Shown here: positions 34,730 to 43,217 of the stretch, in pieces | How the letters are laid out: each line of letters opens with the position of its first letter | How positions within the stretch are numbered: position 1 is the first letter of the stretch | Source of the DNA: Sphingobacteriaceae bacterium UBA6709 | GTDB taxonomy: Bacteria; Bacteroidota; Bacteroidia; Sphingobacteriales; Sphingobacteriaceae | Assembly (NCBI GenBank): GCA_002454425.1 | Contig: DKIV01000015.1 | Coordinates: 128,836 to 192,835, forward strand | DNA length: 64,000 bases | Reading direction: 5' to 3' | Position numbers and translations under genes: made by a program | The notes under the pieces: model-generated | Told to the model about the DNA's origin: nothing | The model's database searches: none | What the model saw: the letters and a program-made list of their open reading frames with translations, nothing else

Positions 34730-36838
34730 ATGATTAGATATCTACTTATTTCAATATGTTTACTTGCCTCTCTGACGGGCGGTGCGCAGACTACCATCTC
34801 TGGCATTATAAAGAACCAAAAAGGCGAACCAATAATCGCTGCAAACATCCTGCTGAAAGGAAGCTACGATGGCGGCAGTAGCGACAGTAGCGGGCGCTTT
34901 AGCTTCAGCACTCAGGAACAGAGTAGCCAAATGCTCGTCTACTCCGCGTTGAATTATAAAGAAGATAGCATCAGAATTCAACTTCCAGTGAAGGCGCTAC
35001 ACATGAACATCATCATGAAGAAGCTAGTGAATGAATTGGACGCGGTGTCTATTTCCGCGGGAACATTTGAAACGGGCGACAAGCGCCGCGGCACAGTCTT
35101 AAGCTCTCTGGATGTTGCCACCATTGCTGGCGCCAATGCCGATATTATCAGCGCGCTGCAAACGCTACCGGGAGCGCAAGCAAGCTTTGCCGAAAGTGGC
35201 CTGTTTGTAAGAGGTGGTGCCGCCACGGAAACTAAGACATTCTTCGATGGCATGCTCATTAAGGACCCCTTTAACTCTCAGGTTCCCGATCAGGCTTCCC
35301 GCGGACGCTTCTCGCCCCTGCTCTTTAAAGGAACCTCCTTTTCTGCCGGTGGTTATTCGGCGCTCTATGGGCAGGCGCTGTCATCCGCACTGCTATTAGA
35401 GAGCCGTGACCTACCAGAGAAAACAACTACAGGACTCTCTATCCTCTCCGTGGGCGCAGGTGCCGATCAGAACATACGTTTTAAAAACAGCGCACTGACC
35501 GTCGGAGGATTCTATTACAACCTCAAGCCTGCATTTGCTCTCATCAATCAAAACAGGGACTGGCAAAAAGCGCCTGAACAATATGGCACCACACTGCAAT
35601 ATAAAGCAAAGACATCCGCCAGCGGTATGTTTAAATGGTATAGCGACTTTAGCCATACATCTCTAAAATTAAATACCACGGATGCCGACAATCCGACACA
35701 AAAAGTGCCCTTTAGCAATAAAAACAGCAATACCTATATCAACACCTCCTATCAGGAATATCTATCGAACCGATGGAAACTTCAAACAGGGCTTGCTTAC
35801 AGCAACACCTATGACCATGGTTCCCAAAAGCTTGGCAATTACGAACGTACCGACAAGGTAAGTCAGGGACGTCTGGTGTTCACACATTTCCTATCCACAC
35901 TTTCCAACCTCAAATTTGGTGCTGAAAGCTTTTTCTCACAACGCGAGGAAAGTATGAATGATCTAGGTCGCTCATATCAGGATCATCTTTCCGCGGCATT
36001 TGCGGAAGGGGAAATATACATCACGAGCGACTTCGCTACCCGACTCGGCCTACGCTCCGAATATTCTTCGCGCTTAAAAAAATATAACCTCGCTCCACGC
36101 TTTTCGCTGGCTTACAGAGCGGGAGCATTCAGCCAGCTATCCCTGGCCTATGGCAAATTCTTTCAGAATCCTGACGACAAATATCTATTTTTGCAAGCGG
36201 GCGACTTTGAAGAAGCTGAACACGTTATCCTGAATTATCAGTACAGCACCTCCAAACGCACATTCAGGATTGAGACGTACTACAAGAAGTACGCTAACCT
36301 GAGCCGCGACATTGCCGGAGAAGCTATAAATACAGGAAAAGGTTACGCCCGTGGCTTCGAGTTATTCTTACGCGACAATGCCACGGTACAAAATGCTGAT
36401 TTTTGGGTGTCCTACTCCTTCCTTGACACGAAGCGACTAGTAGACGATTACCCGGTATCAGCGGTGCCCCCTTTTGCAGCTAAGCATACGCTGAACATCG
36501 TATACAAACACTTCTTCCCGAAAATCAACACACAGTTTGGCGGCACCTACACGTTCGGTAGCGGTCGCACCTATATCAATCCCAATAACCCAATGTTCCT
36601 TGCCGACAAGACCAAGAGTTTTAATAACCTGAGCGTAAATGCCAGTTATCTTACACATATATTGAAACAATTTACCGTGGTGTATTTTTCGGCAAACAAC
36701 CTTCCGGGATTCAAAAATGTCTATGGATATCATTATTCGCAGGACGGCCAATACAGACAGGCCGTACAACCCGCCGCGCAACGCGATTTCCTTATCGGCC
36801 TGCTAATTACCATCGGTGACAATACGTTTGTACGCTAA
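34730..36838 (+). CDS. TonB-dependent receptor (carboxypeptidase-regulatory N-terminus)
   Basis: From the ATG at 34730 the protein has 702 residues; this start places a signal peptide (MIRYLLISICLLASLTGGAQ) at the N-terminus, whereas the upstream in-frame ATG does not. A carboxypeptidase-regulatory-like domain (about 23-100, TISGIIKNQKGEPIIAANIL) is followed by the plug (about 115-220, ALQTLPGAQASFAESGLFVR) and a 22-strand-type barrel. It is shorter than SusC and lacks the SusC signature, so it is a classical small-ligand receptor. It heads an operon with a TPR protein and a LytS/LytTR pair, and diverges from the other TonB operon. Confidence 0.9.
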   Translation: MIRYLLISICLLASLTGGAQTTISGIIKNQKGEPIIAANILLKGSYDGGSSDSSGRFSFSTQEQSSQMLVYSALNYKEDSIRIQLPVKALHMNIIMKKLVNELDAVSISAGTFETGDKRRGTVLSSLDVATIAGANADIISALQTLPGAQASFAESGLFVRGGAATETKTFFDGMLIKDPFNSQVPDQASRGRFSPLLFKGTSFSAGGYSALYGQALSSALLLESRDLPEKTTTGLSILSVGAGADQNIRFKNSALTVGGFYYNLKPAFALINQNRDWQKAPEQYGTTLQYKAKTSASGMFKWYSDFSHTSLKLNTTDADNPTQKVPFSNKNSNTYINTSYQEYLSNRWKLQTGLAYSNTYDHGSQKLGNYERTDKVSQGRLVFTHFLSTLSNLKFGAESFFSQREESMNDLGRSYQDHLSAAFAEGEIYITSDFATRLGLRSEYSSRLKKYNLAPRFSLAYRAGAFSQLSLAYGKFFQNPDDKYLFLQAGDFEEAEHVILNYQYSTSKRTFRIETYYKKYANLSRDIAGEAINTGKGYARGFELFLRDNATVQNADFWVSYSFLDTKRLVDDYPVSAVPPFAAKHTLNIVYKHFFPKINTQFGGTYTFGSGRTYINPNNPMFLADKTKSFNNLSVNASYLTHILKQFTVVYFSANNLPGFKNVYGYHYSQDGQYRQAVQPAAQRDFLIGLLITIGDNTFVR

Positions 36839-36864
36839 TATTTCAACCATAAAATTTAAAAACC

Positions 36865-37503
36865 ATGAAAACTTTGAAATGTACTTTTTTAACGCTTCTT
36901 CTTCTTATTGGTATAAGCACCTTCGCCCGGCAGGATCGGTACACCGCGGCTATGAGTAAAGGGATGGAGCTTATGGCAGTGGCAAAAGTAAGCGACGATT
37001 TTAGTCTGGCTGCTAATCACTTTGAACGGATTGCACGCGTGGAAACATCGCAATGGCGCCCTGCCTACTACGCCTCCTACTGTCATTTGATTTCGGCCTT
37101 GATGGCCGGCAAAGACAAAATGGATCCTTCTTTGGATAAGGCGCTGGCATTAATTGCCGAGGCTGATGTAATCGCTCCCGAGCATAGCGAAATTTACGCG
37201 TTGAAAGGCTATATTGAATTTATGAAAATGTCCGTGGATCCTATGGCCCGTCTGCCTTTCATGAAAAAAGCGGCAGCCTCGCTCGACAAGGCCATCGCGC
37301 TGAATCCGGAGAATCCCCGCCCTTATTATATCAAAGGGCAAAACCTATTTTTTACTCCCGCGGCGTTTGGTGGCGGCAAGCAGACGGCACGTCCATTATT
37401 GGAACTAGCTGACGCAAAATTCCGTACTTTTAAAGCTGCCAATGCCATGGATCCCAATTGGGGAATCGAGCGAAACACAGCGCTTTTACAGCAATGTAAA
37501 TAA
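36865..37503 (+). CDS. Secreted TPR-repeat protein
   Basis: The 212-residue protein has a signal peptide ending near ISTFAR (residue 22). Helical repeats follow, with a clear TPR at about 130-165 (SLDKAIALNPENPRPYYIKG) and a weaker one before it (DVIAPEHSEIYALKGYIEF). It probably sits in the periplasm and mediates protein contacts. It is 26 bases after the TonB receptor and 2 bases before the kinase gene, so it may link receptor and sensor; that link is inferred from position only. Confidence 0.8.
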   Translation: MKTLKCTFLTLLLLIGISTFARQDRYTAAMSKGMELMAVAKVSDDFSLAANHFERIARVETSQWRPAYYASYCHLISALMAGKDKMDPSLDKALALIAEADVIAPEHSEIYALKGYIEFMKMSVDPMARLPFMKKAAASLDKAIALNPENPRPYYIKGQNLFFTPAAFGGGKQTARPLLELADAKFRTFKAANAMDPNWGIERNTALLQQCK

Positions 37504-37505
37504 GG

Positions 37506-38582
37506 ATGGCAACGTATATGAAAGATATCAAAGCAAAATATATTCATCGGTCATGGGGACGAACGAACATCATTAACTTGATCTCCGGGCTCGCGGTAGG
37601 CTTACTTATCTCCATTTTCATCTCAGTGCTACAAGGAAAGCTTGTAACACTGAGATATCTGATCTCCTACACGCTGTTCAGCATGCTAATTTCGCTGTGT
37701 GTGGTGAATAGCATCTTTGCCGCGCAAAAGATTTTCAGACTGAAGGCAGACAAGGTATCTTTCATAATAATTTTTTATGTAGCTAGCCTCCTCGGCATGG
37801 CCATCGGTACGGAGCTTTCCTTTTTTATACTATCACTCATCCGGGATACTCCCTATCATTTCTTTCACGGTCCGGATATGTTGTTCAGCGCACTGGTGGT
37901 GATTGTCGTTTGTACTATTAACTTTGTACAGCACTCGCAGAAAGCTTATCTCACCAACCAGATACGGGAGAAAGAATTCGCTATGATGCAGCTTAAACAA
38001 CTGAAAACACAGGCCGAGCTGGCTTCGCTACACGCGCGTATAAACCCACATTTTCTATATAACGCCCTTAATTCCATTGCCAGTCTCATACATCACGATC
38101 AGGACAAAGCAGAACTCATGACCCTCAAACTATCAAAGCTCTTCAGATATAGCATAAACTATAACAAGGAAGATATGGTATCCATCGCTGAGGAAATAGA
38201 GATCGTCATGACCTATCTCGAAATTGAAAAGGTGCGATTTGGTGACCGAATCCGCTTCACTATCGATGTTGATGAAGGCCTCAGGACTGACTCTATTCCT
38301 CGCTTCCTGTTGCAACCCTTGATAGAAAACGCCCTAAAACATGGCTTGGCAACGCTTGCTGAAGGCGGAGAACTCAGCCTGCGCATCCGGCGTATCGAAC
38401 AATCCATAGAAATCTCGCTAGCCGATAATGGCGTTCCTTTCCCCGATGACATTAACACCGGATATGGCCTGCAGAGCACCTATGAAAAGCTTGACCTACT
38501 ATATCCCGATAACTATGAGTTGTCTATAAGCAACCATCCTTTCAAACAAGTTAAAATTGTTATCCCCCTCTACCATGAATAA
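37506..38582 (+). CDS. LytS/YehU-type membrane sensor histidine kinase
   Basis: The 358-residue kinase has four membrane segments in its first 145 residues and no large periplasmic domain. The His_kinase (PF06580) domain holds ARINPHFLYNALNSIASLIH with the phosphoacceptor histidine 182, and the ATPase part has LLQPLIENALKHGL and LADNGVPFPDD. It should phosphorylate the LytTR regulator, whose gene overlaps its 3' end by 8 bases (ATGAATAA). How it receives a signal is unknown; the TPR protein and TonB receptor encoded upstream are candidates. Confidence 0.93.
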   Translation: MATYMKDIKAKYIHRSWGRTNIINLISGLAVGLLISIFISVLQGKLVTLRYLISYTLFSMLISLCVVNSIFAAQKIFRLKADKVSFIIIFYVASLLGMAIGTELSFFILSLIRDTPYHFFHGPDMLFSALVVIVVCTINFVQHSQKAYLTNQIREKEFAMMQLKQLKTQAELASLHARINPHFLYNALNSIASLIHHDQDKAELMTLKLSKLFRYSINYNKEDMVSIAEEIEIVMTYLEIEKVRFGDRIRFTIDVDEGLRTDSIPRFLLQPLIENALKHGLATLAEGGELSLRIRRIEQSIEISLADNGVPFPDDINTGYGLQSTYEKLDLLYPDNYELSISNHPFKQVKIVIPLYHE

Positions 38583-39333
38583 AGCACTTAAAACAATTAT
38601 TATCGATGACGAGGAGCTCGCGAGACTGCGATTACGACGCTTGCTGACAAGCTATCGCGATATGATTGATGTTATTGATGATGCTGTGAACGGCGAAGAT
38701 GGCCGGCAAAAAATTGAAACCCTCCAACCCGATCTCATATTCCTGGATATTGAAATGCCTGTATATAATGGATTTGAAATGCTTGCTAAACTGCAACATA
38801 GCCCGCATGTCATCTTCACCACGGCTTATGATCATTATGCCATCAAGGCCTTTGAGGAGGATTCTATAGACTATTTGCTTAAACCTGTGGAAGCCGATCG
38901 CCTTGAACTAACCATACGGAAGCTCGAAAAATTAAACAGACGCTCGACGTCTGACCTGCCTCTGGAAACCCTTCTTCGGCAGATGCAGGTAAAAAAAGAT
39001 CGTAAAACCCTGACCGTGAAACTCGGTGACAGAATACTTTTAATTAAGATCGCCGATATCGCATACATACAGGCAGAAGATAAATACGTGTTTTTATGTT
39101 GTCTTGATGGCAGGAGACATCTTACCGATTTTACCATCACGGCGCTGGAAGACAGACTTGACAACAGTTTCGTCCGAATAAACAGAAGTACGCTGATAAA
39201 TACCGACCATATCGCTGACATCAGAAAGGGCTTCAACGGTACCCTAATTTTCAATATCAACGACAAGGAGAATTCAAAACTCAGCTCCAGCCGCCGTTAC
39301 GGTGAGCTTCTGAAAGAGCATTTCGACATTTAG
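38575..39333 (+). CDS. LytTR-family response regulator
   Basis: From the ATG at 38575 (MNKALKTIIIDDEELAR) the protein has 252 residues; an in-frame upstream codon at 38557 would add six residues before the first receiver strand. The receiver domain (about 5-120) has the acidic pair IDDEE, the phosphoacceptor in LIFLDIEMPVYNG and the lysine in DYLLKPVEA. The LytTR DNA-binding domain (about 150-250) has IAYIQAEDKYVFLCCLDG and FVRINRSTLINTDHI. It probably regulates its own operon and perhaps the divergent TonB/DUF4249 operon. Confidence 0.93.
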   Translation: MNKALKTIIIDDEELARLRLRRLLTSYRDMIDVIDDAVNGEDGRQKIETLQPDLIFLDIEMPVYNGFEMLAKLQHSPHVIFTTAYDHYAIKAFEEDSIDYLLKPVEADRLELTIRKLEKLNRRSTSDLPLETLLRQMQVKKDRKTLTVKLGDRILLIKIADIAYIQAEDKYVFLCCLDGRRHLTDFTITALEDRLDNSFVRINRSTLINTDHIADIRKGFNGTLIFNINDKENSKLSSSRRYGELLKEHFDI

Positions 39334-39371
39334 AGATTTTAATTCCGCCACACATCTTCTAAGACTGACAT

Positions 39372-39402
39372 AAGGGAAGTGAACTCATTCGTTCACCCCC
39401 TT
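39372..39402 (+). terminator. Terminator-like hairpin after the LytTR gene
   Basis: GTGAAC (39379-39384) pairs with GTTCAC (39391-39396) around TCATTC. An outer stem AAGGG/CCCTT extends it across a small internal loop. CGCTATTTTA follows. It stands 38 bases after the stop codon and probably ends the plus-strand operon, though the T-run is poor. Confidence 0.45.
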
Positions 39403-39495
39403 CGCTATTTTATGGGCAGCCTTGCGAAACCACGACAATATAGCATCAAAACCATAGTCTCCAAGCCTGCAAAAGTTTATATATCCTTCGGAGCG

Positions 39496-39656
39496 GCTAC
39501 CTACCAGCTTCGGGACAGCTTCTGCATTAATCAGCATTTGATCAAGATAGGGTTCACCCTGAGTCCACCCTATTTACAAAAAGGTGGACTTAGGGTGAAC
39601 TGTTTGTTAGCTAAAGGTTGGCGGATGCGGAAGCTGTCCCGAAGCTGGTAGGTAGC
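39496..39656. repeat. Symmetric nested inverted repeat, 161 bp
   Basis: The outer arms are 32 bases each (39496-39527 and 39625-39656; GCTACCTACCAGCTTCGGGA at the outer end), complementary but for one G-T pair. The inner arms are 18 bases each (39552-39569 and 39583-39600; GTTCACCCT/AGGGTGAAC) with one mismatch. Both flanking gaps are exactly 24 bases and the loop is 13. The symmetry suggests a single diverged inverted duplication. It could be a mobile repeat, a cruciform or a structured RNA. No gene lies in it. Confidence 0.75.
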
Positions 39657-39769
39657 TGGCAGGTATAAGGTCAAGTAAGCGCAGGTACTTTAAGGATGGG
39701 AATTCGACCGTAGAGAGCTGCTATATACAGCGGAGCAGCGTCGTAACGCAGCGTCGCTAATAGAAGAAA

Positions 39770-39810
39770 ACCACGAGCCATATACCTGATATTCTGGCAT
39801 GACTCGTGGT
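39770..39810 (-). terminator. Rho-independent terminator of Sus locus 2
   Basis: ACCACGAGCCAT (39770-39781) pairs with ATGACTCGTGGT (39799-39810) with one mismatch. Read on the minus strand, the stem is followed by TTTTCTTCT, a fair U-tract. It lies 18 bases past the stop of the phosphatase fusion gene. Confidence 0.75.
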
Positions 39811-39828
39811 TATAACGTGTTATAAATC

Positions 39829-41682
39829 TTACTTGTGCGACAGCGCGTTTAAGATCTTGTAAAAGATCTCGTTATTCTGATACATACCTCTAAAAAGCTG
39901 TGCTCCGGGACCATACGCAAATACGGGAACCATAATATTGGTATGGTCGTTAGTGCTGAAGGATCCGGTGATGCTGCCATGGGCAGGATCGGCGTCAAGC
40001 AATGAAAGTCCCCCCGTTTCATGATCGGCAGTGACGATCACCAAGGTTTCGCCATTCAGATCGGCATACTTCAGTGCCTCGCCCACCAATTTATCGAAGT
40101 CGTGCATTTCCGTAACCAGATACGGAAGATTATTGGCATGACCGCCATAGTCTATTTGCGCGCCCTCGGCCATGATAAAGAAGCCTTGCTTATTTCCCTT
40201 CAGCAGGTTGATACTTTTATTAAGGGACCTGATCAACATGTCACCGCGACCTTCAGCCACCGGACGGGTTGCAGAATCAGGTAACAACACCAGCTGACGG
40301 CCAGCTTTCTGAGTTTCAAAAGCATCCAAAGAATGTTGAACACTGAACCCTTGATTACGAAGATCGGCTAACAAACCCGCGTTGGCCGCGCTGCTGAAGC
40401 TACGCTCCCTGGAGCCAACTAGGATTTGAGCCTTGCTATTACGCAAGTCGGCCGCGATAGATTCCGACATACTACGCTCGCTATTATGCGCGTAAAATGC
40501 CGCGGGTGTAGCGTCGGTAATGTCGCCACTGCTGATAATGGCCGACATCCTTCCCCCCGCCGCCAGCGTATCCACCAGATTAGTAAGCTTATTGCCCGCC
40601 GGATCTACGCCCACAAAGCGATTATTGGTTTTATGACCTGTCGCCAGGGCTGTACCCCCTGCTGCGGAGTCAGTGTTCCCCGCGTCAGCAGCGCAGGTTA
40701 CTGAAAATCCAATATTGCTAAAGTTGCCGATATTCAACGCGCCGTGATTAGCCATCAACCCCGCGTGTATCTGGGCAAGACCCATACCATCGCCAATTAG
40801 CAGAATGACGTTTCTGGGAGCCACCGCCACCGCATCCTTTTTATGAGTAGCGCGATAGGTTTCATAAGGCCTGGCTAACTGAAAGTTCAGCTTCTCTTTA
40901 TTCTTATAAAAAGTATTAAGCTTTGCCGGGTCGTCTGTATTGATCCAGTCGACCCCTAACTTATCGAGGACGATCCAGGTGTTGGGGCTATCTTGTGACG
41001 CCCAAAGACGGAAGGACTTCCCCTTAGCATGCGCCGCACCTATAACAGCTTTAAGCTTACGCTCATCTTCAGCTACCGGATTCCCTTTCCCGTTCCATAC
41101 CGTATATGTATCGAGCGACTGGCTGATCATACCTATACGCTGCAGCTGTTTGTCAGAGTAATTTACCTCTGGCCGGCCATCAATAAGAAAGGGCTCGGGC
41201 ACTTCATTAAATCGCTCAGGAGGCGGCACATTGCCACTCAGCATCAGTTTCAAAGCGCCGGGATACTTCTTCCTGTCGAATAAAGGCCGATATTCGCGAA
41301 GCACCTCCAACAGGCGAGGAAGTACAATATTGTAAGATTGTTTTAAATCAATAACAAGCTGAAGACTATTGGAAGCTTCCGGATATGCACGAAAATTATT
41401 CTCCTTAAAACGTTCAAACAGCGGGTCGAGATACATACGACCTAAGGTTCTGCCTTTAACGATTTCAGAGCTATCATGCGCTACGTACAGCTCGCCATCC
41501 TTGAGAAAAATATCCGCCTCTATAGACCCCATCCGATTCTGGTAAGCAGTAAGCAGCGGAATCGACTGCTTATAGTCGTTATGACTGTGACCTCTGTTGG
41601 CGCTGAGGTGTTGCTGTGCGAAACTGTTGAGGCCCAGCCCGAAGGCCAGCACCCAACAGCTCAAATATTTAAGTTCTACCAT
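39829..41682 (-). CDS. Secreted fusion: phosphodiesterase-like domain plus alkaline phosphatase
   Basis: The 617-residue protein has a signal peptide ending near NSFAQ (residue 23). The N-terminal domain (about 28-265) is of the PLC-like/GDPD barrel type, with H32, H34, N35 and D36 in RGHSHNDY, E55 and D57 in IEADIF, and H69. The C-terminal domain (about 288-617) is an alkaline phosphatase with GDGMG (D298), predicted nucleophile S339 in NTDSAAGGTALATG, IDYGGHANN and TADHETGG. It could cleave a phosphodiester and then free phosphate from the product, outside the inner membrane. Its ATG overlaps the SusD stop by 7 bases, so it belongs to Sus locus 2. Confidence 0.88.
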   Translation of the reverse strand: MVELKYLSCWVLAFGLGLNSFAQQHLSANRGHSHNDYKQSIPLLTAYQNRMGSIEADIFLKDGELYVAHDSSEIVKGRTLGRMYLDPLFERFKENNFRAYPEASNSLQLVIDLKQSYNIVLPRLLEVLREYRPLFDRKKYPGALKLMLSGNVPPPERFNEVPEPFLIDGRPEVNYSDKQLQRIGMISQSLDTYTVWNGKGNPVAEDERKLKAVIGAAHAKGKSFRLWASQDSPNTWIVLDKLGVDWINTDDPAKLNTFYKNKEKLNFQLARPYETYRATHKKDAVAVAPRNVILLIGDGMGLAQIHAGLMANHGALNIGNFSNIGFSVTCAADAGNTDSAAGGTALATGHKTNNRFVGVDPAGNKLTNLVDTLAAGGRMSAIISSGDITDATPAAFYAHNSERSMSESIAADLRNSKAQILVGSRERSFSSAANAGLLADLRNQGFSVQHSLDAFETQKAGRQLVLLPDSATRPVAEGRGDMLIRSLNKSINLLKGNKQGFFIMAEGAQIDYGGHANNLPYLVTEMHDFDKLVGEALKYADLNGETLVIVTADHETGGLSLLDADPAHGSITGSFSTNDHTNIMVPVFAYGPGAQLFRGMYQNNEIFYKILNALSHK

Positions 41683-43196
41683 CCAGGATTTTGCTTAATA
41701 ACGCCGGCACTGTTATCAATTTCGCGTTGAGGCACGGCCCAAACATCATGCACTGAAGGATTGAAGTTACGGGCAGGCCAGATAACGTTCCCTTGCGAGT
41801 CATGCAAAGGCTTCGCATAGGTGGACTGCGCATCGCCCCAGCGCACCAGATCGCGATGCCTGTCAGGCCACTCACCAGCGAGTTCGTTACGACGTTCACG
41901 CTTCAGATCGCTCATGCTCATGCCAGACTTCTCAGCCAGGCCCGCGCGCTTACGGATGAGGTTAAGCTCGGTGTCGCCGGCACCAGCGCCACTCTGCGCG
42001 ATAGCCGCCTCCGCCTTAATCAAGAGCACTTCAGCATACCTCATCAGGGGCACATTGAGGTCGGTAGTGCCATTATCGCCATTGGGATTTACGTGTGTAG
42101 GTATTGGATTGGCGTACGAGAATGGCTCCATATATTTATTGAACTGATAATCAGAGGTAGCCCCTCCATCTTTGGTAAAGCTGCGCTCCGCACCGAAAAA
42201 CATGAATTTATCGCCAGTCTTCAGGATGGTCACCTCCCGACGTTTGTCGCCCGTCTCGAAAGAATCGTACAGTTCTTTTGTTGGCAAATAATAACCCCAG
42301 CCATTATAAATACCCCAAGCTTTATTGGTAAGCATCACCCCCGGTAGTTTGCTGCCCCAGCCTGTACCACCACCGTTGGGGGTACAAACGACAGACCAGA
42401 TGTACTCTGATGACCAGTTATTAGCCGCTTTAAAGACATCAGCATAAGATGAAAGCAGCGCGTGCTCGCCAGAATTAATTACCATATCCGCGTATTTAAC
42501 AGCATTAGGGTAATCTTTCTTATAAAGATATACCTTTGACAAAAGCGCCCAAGCAGCAGTTTTATGTGCTTTGCCATAGTCTGCTTCAGCCATTTCCGAG
42601 AACATTGGCAGGTTATCGGCAGCCTTTTCAAGTAAGCTGATAATATAGTCGTAGTTCTCATTGACATTTGCCGCACGAGCGACAGGCACCGCAGGATCGG
42701 CTTCCGGGCTTACAATAGGGACGCCGGACTTATCATTTCCATAGTTCGATGCCAGCTGAAAGTACACCAAGCCGGCATTGAAGTAAGCATCGCCAATGAT
42801 ATGCTTCTTTAACGTCTCATCCATGTTAATACCTGGTACATTGACGATGATGTCATTTGCACTTCTGATGATGGCATAGCGCATGCTCCATTGCGTTTCT
42901 GTGTACCCGCCACCGATATAGGTACGGTTGAAATTTTTAATGTTATCGCCTTCAGGTTTATTTCTGCCCGTCACCATATCGTCGCTGGCATTGATGAACC
43001 AAAACATGCCGCGGCCATAGAAATCTTCCGAATTGTAGTTATTATACATACCGGCTTCTGCCTTCAGGGCATCCTCACGTGTCTTCCAGAAATTCTTTGA
43101 AGAAGGAGCACCCTCAGGACTTATGTCAAGCTGGTTGCCGCAGGATGAGAATACTGCCCCTGCAGCGATTAATATATATTTAAAGATATTTTTCAT
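41676..43196 (-). CDS. SusD/RagB substrate-binding lipoprotein
   Basis: The 506-residue lipoprotein has cysteine 19 in AVFSSCG. SusD hallmarks include ISPEGAPSSKNFWKTREDAL, the helical DAYFNAGLVYFQLASNYG motif, RYAEVLLIKAEAAI, ERRNELAGEWPDRHRDLVRW and the C-terminal VIKQNPGW. It partners the SusC encoded 21 bases upstream and overlaps the phosphatase fusion gene downstream. The linkage suggests a phosphorylated ligand, which is an inference. Confidence 0.95.
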   Translation of the reverse strand: MKNIFKYILIAAGAVFSSCGNQLDISPEGAPSSKNFWKTREDALKAEAGMYNNYNSEDFYGRGMFWFINASDDMVTGRNKPEGDNIKNFNRTYIGGGYTETQWSMRYAIIRSANDIIVNVPGINMDETLKKHIIGDAYFNAGLVYFQLASNYGNDKSGVPIVSPEADPAVPVARAANVNENYDYIISLLEKAADNLPMFSEMAEADYGKAHKTAAWALLSKVYLYKKDYPNAVKYADMVINSGEHALLSSYADVFKAANNWSSEYIWSVVCTPNGGGTGWGSKLPGVMLTNKAWGIYNGWGYYLPTKELYDSFETGDKRREVTILKTGDKFMFFGAERSFTKDGGATSDYQFNKYMEPFSYANPIPTHVNPNGDNGTTDLNVPLMRYAEVLLIKAEAAIAQSGAGAGDTELNLIRKRAGLAEKSGMSMSDLKRERRNELAGEWPDRHRDLVRWGDAQSTYAKPLHDSQGNVIWPARNFNPSVHDVWAVPQREIDNSAGVIKQNPGW

Positions 43197-43217
43197 GTTC
43201 TTCTGTTGTTTTTGCGA

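Larger units (their letters stand above)
39334..39828. other. Non-coding interval with hairpins and a nested palindrome
   Basis: This 495-base interval lies between convergent genes and has no credible reading frame. It holds a terminator-like hairpin at 39372-39402, the nested palindrome at 39496-39656, two copies of GCAGCGTCG near 39735-39756, and a terminator at 39770-39810. The middle part is otherwise featureless. Confidence 0.6.
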
